10,915 nt of DNA from Candidatus Puniceispirillum sp. (GCA_018668795.1 JABJBD010000170.1:1-10915), one strand, 5' to 3'; shown: positions 1-7,479, counted from the first letter of the stretch. The notes: generated from the sequence alone by a model not told the origin. Numbers and translations are program-made.

Positions 1-560
1 CCTTTAGCGCGGATCAGATTGCCCCGCTGTTCGACGTGGCTGCGGAACTTGGTCTGCCGGTTAAACTACATGCCGAACAATTGACCAGATGTGGGGGCAG
101 CCTTTTGGCGGCGCGTCACAAGGCGTTGTCGGTGGATCATGTCGAATATGCGAATGAAGAAGATGTGATGGCGCTGGCCGCTGCCGGCAGCGCAGCGGTC
201 TTGCTGCCGGGTGCATTTTACACACTTCGGGAAACCCAAAAACCGCCGGTGGCGTTGTTTCGCTCGCATGGTGTGCCGATGGCACTTGCCACCGATGCAA
301 ACCCTGGGTCATCGCCTCTGACATCGTTGCTGTTGGCCATGAATATGGGCTGTACGCTGTTTGGCATGACGCCGTGTGAGGCGCTGGCCGGAGTGACAAG
401 ACATGCAGCGACAGCGCTTGGCGTTTCTGATACCGGCATCTTGCGCCCGGGCTTGCGGGCAGATATTGCCCTATGGGATGTGGCGCATCCGGCCGAGCTT
501 TCCTATCGGATTGGTTTCAATCCACTCAATCTTCGTATTTTTGAAGGGCAAATCACATGA
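1..560 (+). CDS. hutI: Imidazolonepropionase, C-terminal part (5' end outside window)
   Basis: HutI hydrolyses 4-imidazolone-5-propionate to N-formimino-L-glutamate, the third step of histidine degradation, in the cytoplasm. The reading frame is open from the left edge (first full codon at 3) to TGA at 558-560, giving 185 codons. The family is about 400 residues, so a little under half is present. Amidohydrolase landmarks are in order: KLHAEQ (His codon 69-71, expected metal ligand; Glu codon 75-77), SVDHVEY (His codon 138-140) and LATDANPGSSP (Asp codon 294-296, expected metal ligand). The family-typical stretches LLPGAFYTLRETQ, TSLLLAMNMGCTLF and AELSYRIGFNPL follow. Many homologues have Cys in the Asp-Cys-Asn-Pro-Gly motif; here it is Ala. 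The stop overlaps the hutH start as ATGA, so the two genes are probably translationally coupled. Identification is secure; the N-terminal half and true start cannot be seen. Confidence 0.96.
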   Translation, partial: FSADQIAPLFDVAAELGLPVKLHAEQLTRCGGSLLAARHKALSVDHVEYANEEDVMALAAAGSAAVLLPGAFYTLRETQKPPVALFRSHGVPMALATDANPGSSPLTSLLLAMNMGCTLFGMTPCEALAGVTRHAATALGVSDTGILRPGLRADIALWDVAHPAELSYRIGFNPLNLRIFEGQIT

Positions 561-2098
561 TCACACTGGTTCCAGGCGAGGTTACCCTCGTCCAGCTTGA
601 ACAAATTTGGCGTGGCCGCGATGATGTCGCCCTGCATCCAGACACAAAAGCCCCGATTGAGGCGGCGGCAGCGTTTGTCGCCAAGGCGGCGGCGGGTGGC
701 ACTGCGGTTTACGGCGTCAATACAGGTTTTGGCAAGCTCGCCAATGTGGCCATTGCCGAAGACCAGACGGCCATTCTGCAACGCAACCTCGTGCTTTCGC
801 ATTGCTGCGGTGTTGGTGAGGCGCTGGATGCGCCAACGACACGGATGATGATGGTCCTCAAATTATTATCGCTTGGGCGTGGGGCATCCGGGGTCGCCTG
901 GGAGACGGTGGAACTGATTACCGGGATGTTGAACAAGGGGGTTTTGCCCCAAATTCCTGTTCAAGGATCGGTTGGCGCGTCGGGTGATTTGGCGCCGCTT
1001 GCGCATATGGCGGCGGTCATGCTGGGCGAGGGTGAAGCGTGCTTTAATGGCGACATCATGTCCGGCGGGGCGGCGCTTGCCGCGGCCGGCTTGTCGCCGG
1101 TGGTTTTTGGCCCAAAAGAGGGGCTTGCCCTGATCAATGGCACTCAATTCTCTACCGCGTGCGCTCTTGCGGCGCTGTTTGATGGCTGGCGCAATTGCCG
1201 GGCTGGCGGGGTGACAGCGGCGCTGTCGACGGATGCGATCATGGGATCGACCGCCCCCCTTGTTGACGCAATTCATACATTGCGCGGGCACCAAGGACAG
1301 ATTGCTGTGGCCCGGGCCCAGCGGGCGATTATGCAAGGCTCAGAGATCCGCGATAGTCACCGCGAGGATGACACGCGCGTGCAAGACCCATACTGCATCC
1401 GCTGCCAACCGCAGGTGACAGGCGCCGCTATGGACTTGCTTCATTTTGCCGGACAAACACTGGAAATTGAGGCCAATGCCGTGACAGACAACCCATTGGT
1501 TCTGGTTGACGAAGGGCGGATCGTCTCGGGTGGTAATTTCCATGCTGAACCGGTTGCTTTCGCGGCTGATCAGATTGCCCTTGCGCTGGCCGAGGTCGGT
1601 TCGATTTCGCAGCGCCGTGTGGCGTTGATGGTGGATCCGTCTCTTAGCTTTGATTTGCCGCCCTTTCTGACGGGAAATCCAGGGCTCAATTCGGGCTTCA
1701 TGGTCGCTGAAATCACCAGCGCTGCGTTGATGAGTGAGAACAAGCATTTGGCCAACCCCTGTTCAACCGACAGCACGCCGACCTCGGCCAATCAGGAAGA
1801 CCATGTTAGCATGGCGGCACACGCGGCCCGCCGGCTTCAGAAGATGAATGCCAACCTCAGTATGATTCTGGGAATTGAACTTGCCTGCGCGGCACAGGGT
1901 GTGGGCTTTAGGGCGCCATTGAAAACCAGCCCGATTCTGCAAGATGTGATTGACCGGTTGCGCACACGGGTAGCGCCGCTGGCAGAGGACCGATTTATGG
2001 CTCCGGATTTGCAACAGGCGGCTGCGATGATTGTTGATGGCAGTCTGGTTCAAGGCCTCGATATGCCTGCCTATATCCTAGGCCAATCGACAGCTTAA
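557..2098 (+). CDS. hutH: Histidine ammonia-lyase
   Basis: HutH removes ammonia from L-histidine to give trans-urocanate, the first step of the hut pathway, as a cytoplasmic homotetramer. The 513-residue product is full length for the family. The self-forming MIO electrophile comes from Ala141-Ser142-Gly143 within GSVGASGDLAPLAHM. The catalytic-loop tyrosine is Tyr52 in YGVNTGFG (52-59). Further conserved blocks are ALINGTQ, the NAVTDNPLV region and TSANQEDHVSM near the C-terminal third. The ATG at 557 overlaps the hutI stop by 4 bp, and AAGGG at 544-548 lies 8 nt upstream as ribosome binding site. The alternative reading, tyrosine or phenylalanine ammonia-lyase, is unlikely beside hutI and hutU. 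The stop TAA (2096-2098) runs straight into a tandem-repeat spacer before hutU. No promoter is seen, consistent with transcription from upstream. Confidence 0.98.
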   Translation: MITLVPGEVTLVQLEQIWRGRDDVALHPDTKAPIEAAAAFVAKAAAGGTAVYGVNTGFGKLANVAIAEDQTAILQRNLVLSHCCGVGEALDAPTTRMMMVLKLLSLGRGASGVAWETVELITGMLNKGVLPQIPVQGSVGASGDLAPLAHMAAVMLGEGEACFNGDIMSGGAALAAAGLSPVVFGPKEGLALINGTQFSTACALAALFDGWRNCRAGGVTAALSTDAIMGSTAPLVDAIHTLRGHQGQIAVARAQRAIMQGSEIRDSHREDDTRVQDPYCIRCQPQVTGAAMDLLHFAGQTLEIEANAVTDNPLVLVDEGRIVSGGNFHAEPVAFAADQIALALAEVGSISQRRVALMVDPSLSFDLPPFLTGNPGLNSGFMVAEITSAALMSENKHLANPCSTDSTPTSANQEDHVSMAAHAARRLQKMNANLSMILGIELACAAQGVGFRAPLKTSPILQDVIDRLRTRVAPLAEDRFMAPDLQQAAAMIVDGSLVQGLDMPAYILGQSTA

Positions 2099-2170
2099 CA
2101 CTGGCCAACAACTGGCCAACAACTACCTAACAACTACCTAACAACTACCTAACAACTACCTAACACTGGG
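2099..2170 (+). repeat. 11-bp tandem repeat array in the hutH-hutU spacer
   Basis: Four perfect copies of AACAACTACCT lie at 2118-2128, 2129-2139, 2140-2150 and 2151-2161. They are preceded by the variant AACAACTGGCC at 2107-2117. Shorter related pieces flank the array: CACTGGCC at 2099-2106 and AACACTGGG at 2162-2170. The array fills most of the 86-bp gap between the hutH stop and the hutU ribosome binding site. Each CCT/AAC junction creates TAA (2128, 2139, 2150, 2161); because 11 is not a multiple of 3, these stops cover all three forward frames. No hairpin is evident within the array. It may be a slippage-prone simple repeat or a helically phased protein-binding site; neither is shown by the sequence alone. 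Confidence 0.95.
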
Positions 2171-2175
2171 TCATA

Positions 2176-2181
2176 AAGGAG
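2176..2181 (+). promoter_or_regulatory. Ribosome binding site of hutU; bears on start choice
   Basis: AAGGAG precedes two adjacent ATG codons. Spacing is 3 nt to the ATG at 2185 and 6 nt to the ATG at 2188. The second ATG has the more usual spacing, so the mature start may be at 2188, one residue shorter than annotated. Confidence 0.75.
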
Positions 2182-2184
2182 AGT

Positions 2185-3855
2185 ATGATGCCGAATTCCC
2201 GCCATAATGTCCGCGATATCTATCCGGCGACTGGAAACCAGATCACGGCAAAAAGCTGGCTGACTGAGGCGCCAATGCGCATGCTGATGAATAATCTGCA
2301 TCCCGATGTCGCTGAGGACCCGCACGCCCTCGTGGTTTACGGCGGAATTGGTCGTGCTGCCCGGACTTGGGAAGATTTCGACAAGATCGTTGCAGCCTTG
2401 CTAGACCTCGAACTTGACGAGACGTTGCTGGTGCAATCGGGAAAGCCAGTGGGGGTTTTCCGCACGCACAAAGACGCCCCGCGCGTGCTTATCGCCAATT
2501 CCAATCTGGTGCCGCATTGGGCCACATGGGATCATTTTAACGAGTTGGACAAGCGCGGCCTTGCAATGTACGGCCAGATGACTGCGGGGTCTTGGATCTA
2601 TATTGGCACCCAGGGCATTGTTCAGGGCACTTATGAAACCTTCGTTGAGGCCGGGCGCCAGCATTATGCTGGTGATTTGACCGGACGTTGGATCCTGACC
2701 GCCGGTCTTGGCGGTATGGGGGGGGCCCAACCACTAGCCGCGGTGATGGCCGGGGCGTGCTGTTTGGCCGTTGAGTGTGATGAGTCACGGGCCGATTTCC
2801 GGTTGCGGACGGGCTATGTTGATGAAAAGACGCATTCACTTGATGAAGCGCTGGTAATGATCAAGGGCTGGTGTGACGCGGGTGAGGCTAAATCGGTGGC
2901 GCTGATTGGCAATGCGGCTGATGTCTTCCCCGAACTTGTGCGTCGCGGCGTCAAGCCTGATATCGTCACTGACCAGACATCGGCGCATGACCCGTTGCAT
3001 GGCTATCTGCCTCTTGGCTGGAATGTCGCTGAATGGCGCGCCAAACAGGAAAGCCATCCAAAAGAAGTTGAGGTCGCGGCCAGAGCGTCGATGAAAACGC
3101 ATGTGGCGGCGATGGTTGATTTCTGGAATGACGGCGTTCCGACTCTTGATTATGGCAACAACATTCGCCAAGTCGCGTCTGAAGAAGGGCTGGAGACTGC
3201 CTTTAGCTTTCCAGGTTTTGTTCCGGCCTATATTCGCCCGCTGTTTTGCCGTGGCATCGGCCCGTTCCGTTGGTGCGCCTTGTCGGGTGACCCAGAGGAC
3301 ATCTACAAGACAGACGCCAAGGTAAAAGAATTGGTTGATGATGCGCATCTGCATAAATGGCTGGATATGGCGCGTGAGCGTATTTCCTTTCAAGGATTGC
3401 CGGCACGAATCTGTTGGGTCGGGCTTGGCGTGCGCCACCGTTTGGGGCTTGCGTTCAATGAAATGGTTCGCACGGGAGAGCTGTCTGCGCCCGTGGTTAT
3501 TGGCCGGGACCATCTTGATAGCGGCTCGGTTGCCTCTCCAAACCGCGAAACAGAATCGATGAAGGATGGCTCGGATGCGGTGTCTGACTGGCCGTTGCTG
3601 AATGCGCTTTTGAATACGGCAAGCGGGGCCACTTGGGTGTCACTGCATCATGGCGGCGGTGTTGGTATGGGCTTTTCCCAGCATTCTGGAATGGTCATTT
3701 GCTGTGATGGCACCGAGGATGCGGATCGGCGAATCGCCAATGTGTTGTGGAATGATCCGGCCACCGGGGTAATGCGTCATGCAGATGCCGGATATGACGA
3801 TGCGCTGGACTGTGCCCGTGAACAGGGGCTCAACCTGCCTGGTATTCTAGACTAG
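2185..3855 (+). CDS. hutU: Urocanate hydratase (urocanase)
   Basis: HutU adds water to urocanate to form 4-imidazolone-5-propionate, using tightly bound NAD+ as an electrophile; it is the second hut step and is cytoplasmic. The 556-residue length matches the family (about 557 in Pseudomonas putida). The NAD+-binding glycine-rich loop is TAGLGGMGGAQP (Gly174-Gly180). The urocanase signature FQGLPARICW carries Cys410, the same number as the essential Cys410 described for the P. putida enzyme. Other family blocks are YGGIGRAAR (52-60), TGYVDEKT, TDQTSAHDPLHGYLP and WVSLHHGGGVGMGFSQHSGMV near the C-terminus. An equally good start is the second ATG at 2188. The gene follows hutH after a tandem-repeat spacer. 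Its stop lies in a hairpin shared with the convergent ABC ATPase gene. Confidence 0.98.
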   Translation: MMPNSRHNVRDIYPATGNQITAKSWLTEAPMRMLMNNLHPDVAEDPHALVVYGGIGRAARTWEDFDKIVAALLDLELDETLLVQSGKPVGVFRTHKDAPRVLIANSNLVPHWATWDHFNELDKRGLAMYGQMTAGSWIYIGTQGIVQGTYETFVEAGRQHYAGDLTGRWILTAGLGGMGGAQPLAAVMAGACCLAVECDESRADFRLRTGYVDEKTHSLDEALVMIKGWCDAGEAKSVALIGNAADVFPELVRRGVKPDIVTDQTSAHDPLHGYLPLGWNVAEWRAKQESHPKEVEVAARASMKTHVAAMVDFWNDGVPTLDYGNNIRQVASEEGLETAFSFPGFVPAYIRPLFCRGIGPFRWCALSGDPEDIYKTDAKVKELVDDAHLHKWLDMARERISFQGLPARICWVGLGVRHRLGLAFNEMVRTGELSAPVVIGRDHLDSGSVASPNRETESMKDGSDAVSDWPLLNALLNTASGATWVSLHHGGGVGMGFSQHSGMVICCDGTEDADRRIANVLWNDPATGVMRHADAGYDDALDCAREQGLNLPGILD

Positions 3856-3876
3856 GCAGGTCGATAACCGGCCTAG
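3852..3876. terminator. Hairpin shared by two convergent stop codons, possible bidirectional terminator
   Basis: CTAGGC (3852-3857) pairs with GCCTAG (3871-3876), and GGT (3859-3861) pairs with ACC (3867-3869), leaving one A/G mismatch and a loop of about 5 nt. The hutU TAG (3853-3855) and the ATPase TAG (complement of 3873-3875) lie in opposite arms. On the plus strand a T-run starts about 11 nt after the stem; on the minus strand no T-run follows. Terminator function is therefore inferred and is stronger for the hut direction. Confidence 0.5.
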
Positions 3877-4643
3877 TGCTGCAATATTTTTGACAGAAAG
3901 GCTTGCGCCCGTTCGCCGCGCCCACCAGCAAAAAATTCGGTTTTGCCACAGTTTTCCTCGATCCGTCCTTCATCCATAAAGACGACGCGGTCGGCAACCT
4001 CGCGGGCAAAACCCATTTCATGGGTGACCACCATCATCGTCATGCCGTCATCGGCGAGTTCGGTCATAACGTCGAGAACTTCATTGATCATTTCCGGATC
4101 AAGGGCGGATGTTGGCTCATCAAACAGCATCACCCGCGGCTTCATTGCCAGCGCCCGCGCAATCGCCACACGTTGCTGCTGGCCGCCCGAAAGCTGGCTT
4201 GGGAATTTGTCCGCCTGATCGGCAATTTGCACCCGTTCAAGGTAATGCAGCGCGATGTCATCGGCCTCAGAGCGCGAGAGATTGCTGTTGCGAATGGGGC
4301 CAAGCGTCACATTCTGCAAAATCGACATATGCGGGAACAGATTGAAACTCTGGAACACCATGCCAACTTCGCGGCGCACTTGCTCCAACTGTTTCATGTT
4401 GCCATAGACTTCGCGCCCACAGACATGAATCGTTCCCTGCTGATGGTTTTCCAGCTGGTTAACACAGCGGATCATGGTCGATTTACCGGATCCTGACGGG
4501 CCGCAGACGACAACGCGCGCCCCCTGTTTGACCGACAGATTGATATCCTTTAACGCCTGAAACTGATCAAACCATTTGCTGACACCTTCAAAGGCAATCA
4601 GGGTGTCGGGGTCTGGTTGGGGTCTGGCTGATGTGTTTGACAT
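3873..4643 (-). CDS. Polar amino-acid ABC transporter ATPase (GlnQ/HisP type)
   Basis: This is the nucleotide-binding subunit that drives import through the paired permeases encoded just upstream; it acts on the inner face of the cytoplasmic membrane. The 256-residue length is normal for the family. All ATPase motifs are intact: Walker A GPSGSGKST (48-56), Q-loop Gln98 in VFQSFNLFPH, signature LSGGQ (151-155), Walker B VMLFDEPTSALD with Glu176, and H-loop His208 in VVTHEMGFA. The start ATG has AGGAG about 7 nt upstream, and this site overlaps the TAG of the preceding permease gene (8-nt gap), so the two are cotranscribed. The last gene of the unit, it converges on hutU with 17 bp between the stops. 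Which amino acid or analogue is transported cannot be read from this subunit. Confidence 0.95.
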   Translation of the reverse strand: MSNTSARPQPDPDTLIAFEGVSKWFDQFQALKDINLSVKQGARVVVCGPSGSGKSTMIRCVNQLENHQQGTIHVCGREVYGNMKQLEQVRREVGMVFQSFNLFPHMSILQNVTLGPIRNSNLSRSEADDIALHYLERVQIADQADKFPSQLSGGQQQRVAIARALAMKPRVMLFDEPTSALDPEMINEVLDVMTELADDGMTMMVVTHEMGFAREVADRVVFMDEGRIEENCGKTEFFAGGRGERAQAFLSKILQH

Positions 4644-4651
4644 AATGTCTC

Positions 4652-5548
4652 CTAGCGGCGCGCCCGCAGGGCACGTTTTTCAAGATGGCCGAACAGCGCG
4701 GCAAACGAGTAACAGAGGATGAAATACATCGCGCCGACAATGATCCATGTTTCGAAAACCTTGGTCGTGGTCGATGCCACCTCTGTGGCAAGGAAGGTCA
4801 GCTCCTGAATCGAGATCAGCGAGACAATCGCCGAATCCTTGATCAAGGTGATGAACTGACCCGCAAGCGGTGGCAGAATTTTGCGTACCGCCTGCGGAAA
4901 AATGATGTCGCGCAGAACGTCAAATGGCGACAAGCCAACGGCGCGCGCCGCCTCCCATTGACCCTTTGGGATGGATTGAATGCCGGCCCGCACGATCTCG
5001 GTGATATACGCGCCCTCAAATAGCGCCAGGCACAATGCCCCCGCCACAAAGTTGGAAAATAATCTGGGGTCACCGAACAGCATGTAGAAAACGCCTGAAC
5101 TTACAAACGCGCCATTCTTGTCAAAGTCATCAAGACCAACCAGCGGCATTAACTGGCCAGATAGAAAAAAGTAAAAAATGAAGATGAAGACCACCGGTGG
5201 GATGTTGCGGACCAACTCGACATAACAGCGACTGATCATTCGCATCGCCAGGTTTTTACTGGTGCGCATATAGCCCATGACAAGGCCGATGGTGGCGGCA
5301 AATATGGTTGCCCAAAAGGCCAGTCGCAATGTTGTTGCAATGCCCTTTAACAGCAGATTAGGCACATAGCGGGCTTTTTCTTCATCATAATAGATGACGA
5401 AATTGAAAACGCGCGACCAATTCCAATTATAGACAAGCACATCACTTACACGATAGACCGCATAGGCGATAATGGCGCCAACGAGTCCGAAACAGATATA
5501 GTCTACGCTCGTCAGTTTGCGCCGTGTCTGTAAGGGGGGTCCGTTCAT
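4652..5548 (-). CDS. Amino-acid ABC transporter permease (HisM/GlnP family), second of pair
   Basis: This is an integral inner-membrane subunit of the same importer. The 298-residue protein has an N-terminal hydrophobic segment at about 17-34, then a roughly 35-residue polar stretch, then the family core with hydrophobic segments near 69-92, 115-130, 164-178, 236-250 and 267-285. The EAA loop that contacts the ATPase is EAARAVGLSPFDVLRDIIFPQA minus its last residues (about 199-218). AYITEIVRAGIQSIPKGQ and LIKDSAIVSLISIQEL are typical of the His/Glu/Gln/Arg permease family. It is longer than the common 215-250 residue members because of the extra N-terminal part. The start ATG has AAGGG about 7 nt upstream. 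It lies 134 nt downstream of the binding-protein gene, across two hairpins, and may be expressed at a lower level than that gene. Confidence 0.94.
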   Translation of the reverse strand: MNGPPLQTRRKLTSVDYICFGLVGAIIAYAVYRVSDVLVYNWNWSRVFNFVIYYDEEKARYVPNLLLKGIATTLRLAFWATIFAATIGLVMGYMRTSKNLAMRMISRCYVELVRNIPPVVFIFIFYFFLSGQLMPLVGLDDFDKNGAFVSSGVFYMLFGDPRLFSNFVAGALCLALFEGAYITEIVRAGIQSIPKGQWEAARAVGLSPFDVLRDIIFPQAVRKILPPLAGQFITLIKDSAIVSLISIQELTFLATEVASTTTKVFETWIIVGAMYFILCYSFAALFGHLEKRALRARR

Positions 5549-5570
5549 GCTCTGTCCCTTATGGGTTTGT

Positions 5571-5596
5571 CACCGACAGGAAAAACCCTGCCGGTG
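5571..5596 (-). promoter_or_regulatory. Intercistronic hairpin upstream of second permease gene
   Basis: On the minus strand CACCGGCAGG pairs with CCTGTCGGTG (one G-U wobble) around a 6-nt GTTTTT loop. No T-run follows, so this is not a classic terminator. It lies about 22 nt upstream of the permease ATG, where it could limit ribosome access or stabilise mRNA ends. The role is inferred; the pairing is visible. Confidence 0.6.
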
Positions 5597-5620
5597 AATG
5601 TTTTGTCTGGGTGAAAAGAG

Positions 5621-5672
5621 TGATGCCAGAAACCGCTCTGCCCCAAAATTTGGCAAGGGGTCTCTGGCATCA
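5621..5672 (-). promoter_or_regulatory. Long stem-loop just after the binding-protein stop codon
   Basis: TGATGCCAGA (5621-5630) and TCTGGCATCA (5663-5672) are perfect 10-bp inverted arms. Inside them CCCC (5641-5644) can pair with GGGG (5657-5660), giving a two-tier stem. It begins about 10 nt after the end of the binding-protein gene. Stem-loops in this place are known in other binding-protein-dependent operons to protect the upstream message and lower downstream expression; here that role is inferred. Confidence 0.65.
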
Positions 5673-5682
5673 TGAAACGGGG

Positions 5683-6516
5683 CTACTGCTCCAGCTTCAC
5701 CATGTCTTTCCAGCCTGAACGGTTCTTGAACCAAAAGTCATGACGATCTTTGAGCCAACCGCTGCTGGTGTTCACGACGATCCAGTTGCTAAAGAAATTC
5801 AGCGCATCTGAATCACCTTTACGAAGGGCAAAGCCTTCATTTCCGCGTGTCAGGTTTTCACCGTCAAAGGCAACAAAAACCTCATTCGGATATGCCTCAG
5901 ACCAAAAGCGCGGCTTTGGTGCGCTCGAGACCATTGCATGTGCATTGCCGTTCACAACTTCTTGAAAGGCCTGTGCATCGTCGTCAAACTGACGCAGAGT
6001 GGATTTTGGAAACAGCTTTTGCGCGGCCTTACATGGTGTTGCACCACGACGGCAGGCAATTGTGACGCTGGCCTGATTGTAATCAGCAATCGTTGTGTAA
6101 TTGCCGGCAAGCTTTGTGTTTGCAGCCATCATCTGGCCCGAATGCGCATATGGTGTGGTGAAATTCACTGTCAGGTTACGCTGTGGGGTGATTGACATGC
6201 CGCCGATGATGACATCGAATTTCTTTGCCAACAGTGATGGAATGATCCCACTCCAGGCTGTAGGCACAAATTCAACCTCAACGCCCATGTCGGCAGCAAG
6301 TTTAGTTGCAACGTCAATTTCAAAACCGATCAGGCCGCCTTGCTTGTCACGCATTGCCCATGGAACAAAAGTCGACATGCCAACCTTCAGCGTGCCCCGC
6401 TTTTGAATATCTGCAATCAGGTCATCAGCAACCGCGGGCAACGAAGTTGCAACAACCCCGAAGACTGCCACGAGCGCCATAGCCGCCTTGGCTTTCAATA
6501 TCCGTGTAAGTTTCAT
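5683..6516 (-). CDS. Periplasmic substrate-binding protein, family 3, atypical ligand pocket
   Basis: This is the secreted ligand-capture subunit of the importer. The 277-residue precursor has a signal peptide (KLTRILKAK, then a hydrophobic stretch to about residue 27) with an AVA-DD cleavage site after residue 30. There is no lipobox cysteine, so it should be a soluble periplasmic protein. Family-3 landmarks are GTLKVGMSTFVPW, GFEIDVATKLA, FDVIIGGMSITPQR (Arg113, expected carboxylate contact) and NFTTPYAHSG. Two usual ligand contacts differ: the GTT-type loop reads RRGATP (Ala159), and the position of the Asp that binds the alpha-amino group (Asp157 GlnH, Asp161 HisJ) appears to be Ser198 in HAMVSSAPKP. 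Cys155 and Cys162 could form a disulfide. The ATG has GAGGAG (complement of 6523-6528) 6 nt upstream. Ligand unknown; a plain amino acid is not assured. Confidence 0.93.
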   Translation of the reverse strand: MKLTRILKAKAAMALVAVFGVVATSLPAVADDLIADIQKRGTLKVGMSTFVPWAMRDKQGGLIGFEIDVATKLAADMGVEVEFVPTAWSGIIPSLLAKKFDVIIGGMSITPQRNLTVNFTTPYAHSGQMMAANTKLAGNYTTIADYNQASVTIACRRGATPCKAAQKLFPKSTLRQFDDDAQAFQEVVNGNAHAMVSSAPKPRFWSEAYPNEVFVAFDGENLTRGNEGFALRKGDSDALNFFSNWIVVNTSSGWLKDRHDFWFKNRSGWKDMVKLEQ

Positions 6517-6573
6517 TTTTTTCTCCTCTTGCTCTGTTGTAATTCTCTTTATGGTTAAGTGGTGTGATGGGTC

Positions 6574-7479
6574 TCATCGTGCCCTGTTCATCTTTATTTC
6601 GAGGATGTTGACCATAATGGAAAGGCTGGTCGTCAGGACAAGATACATGCCGGCTACGATGAACCAGATTTCAAATGCCATATAAGTGTCGGATATCAGA
6701 TTGAGTCCTTCGGTTGTCAGTTCGGAAACAGCGATAACGCTGACAATGGCGGAATGTTTGATCAGGGAAATCAGCAAGCCGGTCAATGGCGGCAGAATTA
6801 GCGGCAGCGCCTGCGGGACAATCACATAGCGATATTTGTCAAATTTTGACAGGCCGGTTGCATCGGCGGCTTCATATTGGCCGCGCTCAACGGCCTGGAT
6901 GCCCCCCCGGATGATTTCTGCGGCAAAAGACCCCTCAAATGCGGCAAGGCATAAAACCCCGGCCCAGAACCGGTCAATGCCAAAAATTGGCGCCAAAACG
7001 AAATAGAACATGAACAATTGCACGAGCAGGGGTGTGTTGCGAATGATCTCGAGATAGGTGGTGGCAATCGACCGTCCGGCAATCGAGTTCGACATTCTGC
7101 CAATCGCGGTTAAGGCGCCAATTAATATTGAGAGAACACTGCTGATGCCAGCTAGTTGTAAGGTTACAAGGATGCCATTGATTAACGGGCCGGGAATGAA
7201 TTCCCCATCGATTATCCGGTAAAAGAACGGCCCGACACGATACCATTGCCACCTATATTCCATCGCGGCGGCACCGGCGTATATCAGCCAGGCAAGGATG
7301 CCAAACAACAAAATGGCCTGTGCCACCTGCCAAAGAGACCGCGCAATGTGAGCTGACGCAGGATCTTTTGGATGCCGCACGCCGTCCACGCCAAGCAGTC
7401 TTGCAAGCAACGGCATTTCAGGATGTATCTGCGTCACCAATCTGGCTCCCCTTAACCAAAAAAACGGCTCTTTCATCAT
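6574..7479 (-). CDS. Amino-acid ABC transporter permease, first of pair
   Basis: This is the partner integral membrane subunit. The 301-residue protein has an unusually long, mostly polar N-terminus (about 50 residues), a hydrophobic segment at about 51-69, a further periplasm-like stretch with aromatic residues, and then the permease core from about residue 97. The ATPase-contact loop starts EAADATGLSKFDKYRY (203-218). FAAEIIRGGIQAVERGQYEAA and LIKHSAIVSVIAVSEL match the His/Glu/Gln/Arg permease family. It is the first gene of the unit and lies 57 nt upstream of the binding-protein gene. Two adjacent ATGs (7477-7479 and 7474-7476 on the complement) have no recognisable ribosome binding site, so the start is less certain than for its neighbours; an internal start at Met22 also lacks a clear site. 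It is divergent from the lysR gene, which probably controls it. Confidence 0.92.
   Translation of the reverse strand: MMKEPFFWLRGARLVTQIHPEMPLLARLLGVDGVRHPKDPASAHIARSLWQVAQAILLFGILAWLIYAGAAAMEYRWQWYRVGPFFYRIIDGEFIPGPLINGILVTLQLAGISSVLSILIGALTAIGRMSNSIAGRSIATTYLEIIRNTPLLVQLFMFYFVLAPIFGIDRFWAGVLCLAAFEGSFAAEIIRGGIQAVERGQYEAADATGLSKFDKYRYVIVPQALPLILPPLTGLLISLIKHSAIVSVIAVSELTTEGLNLISDTYMAFEIWFIVAGMYLVLTTSLSIMVNILEIKMNRAR

Noticed and set aside
866..1747. Antisense open frames (156 and 135 codons) inside hutH
   Set aside because: They overlap the conserved MIO and active-site parts of hutH and encode basic, low-complexity-like sequence without a domain.
2099..2170. CRISPR array as an explanation of the hutH-hutU repeats
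   Set aside because: Repeats are 11 bp and directly adjacent, with no spacers and no cas genes.
2836..3513. 225-codon open frame on the minus strand inside hutU
   Set aside because: It lies entirely antisense to a gene with all urocanase motifs; the translation is rich in Arg, His and Gln with no recognisable domain.
3903..4496. 197-codon open frame on the plus strand opposite the ABC ATPase gene
   Set aside because: The opposite strand carries intact Walker A, signature, Walker B and H-loop motifs; this frame is a composition shadow.
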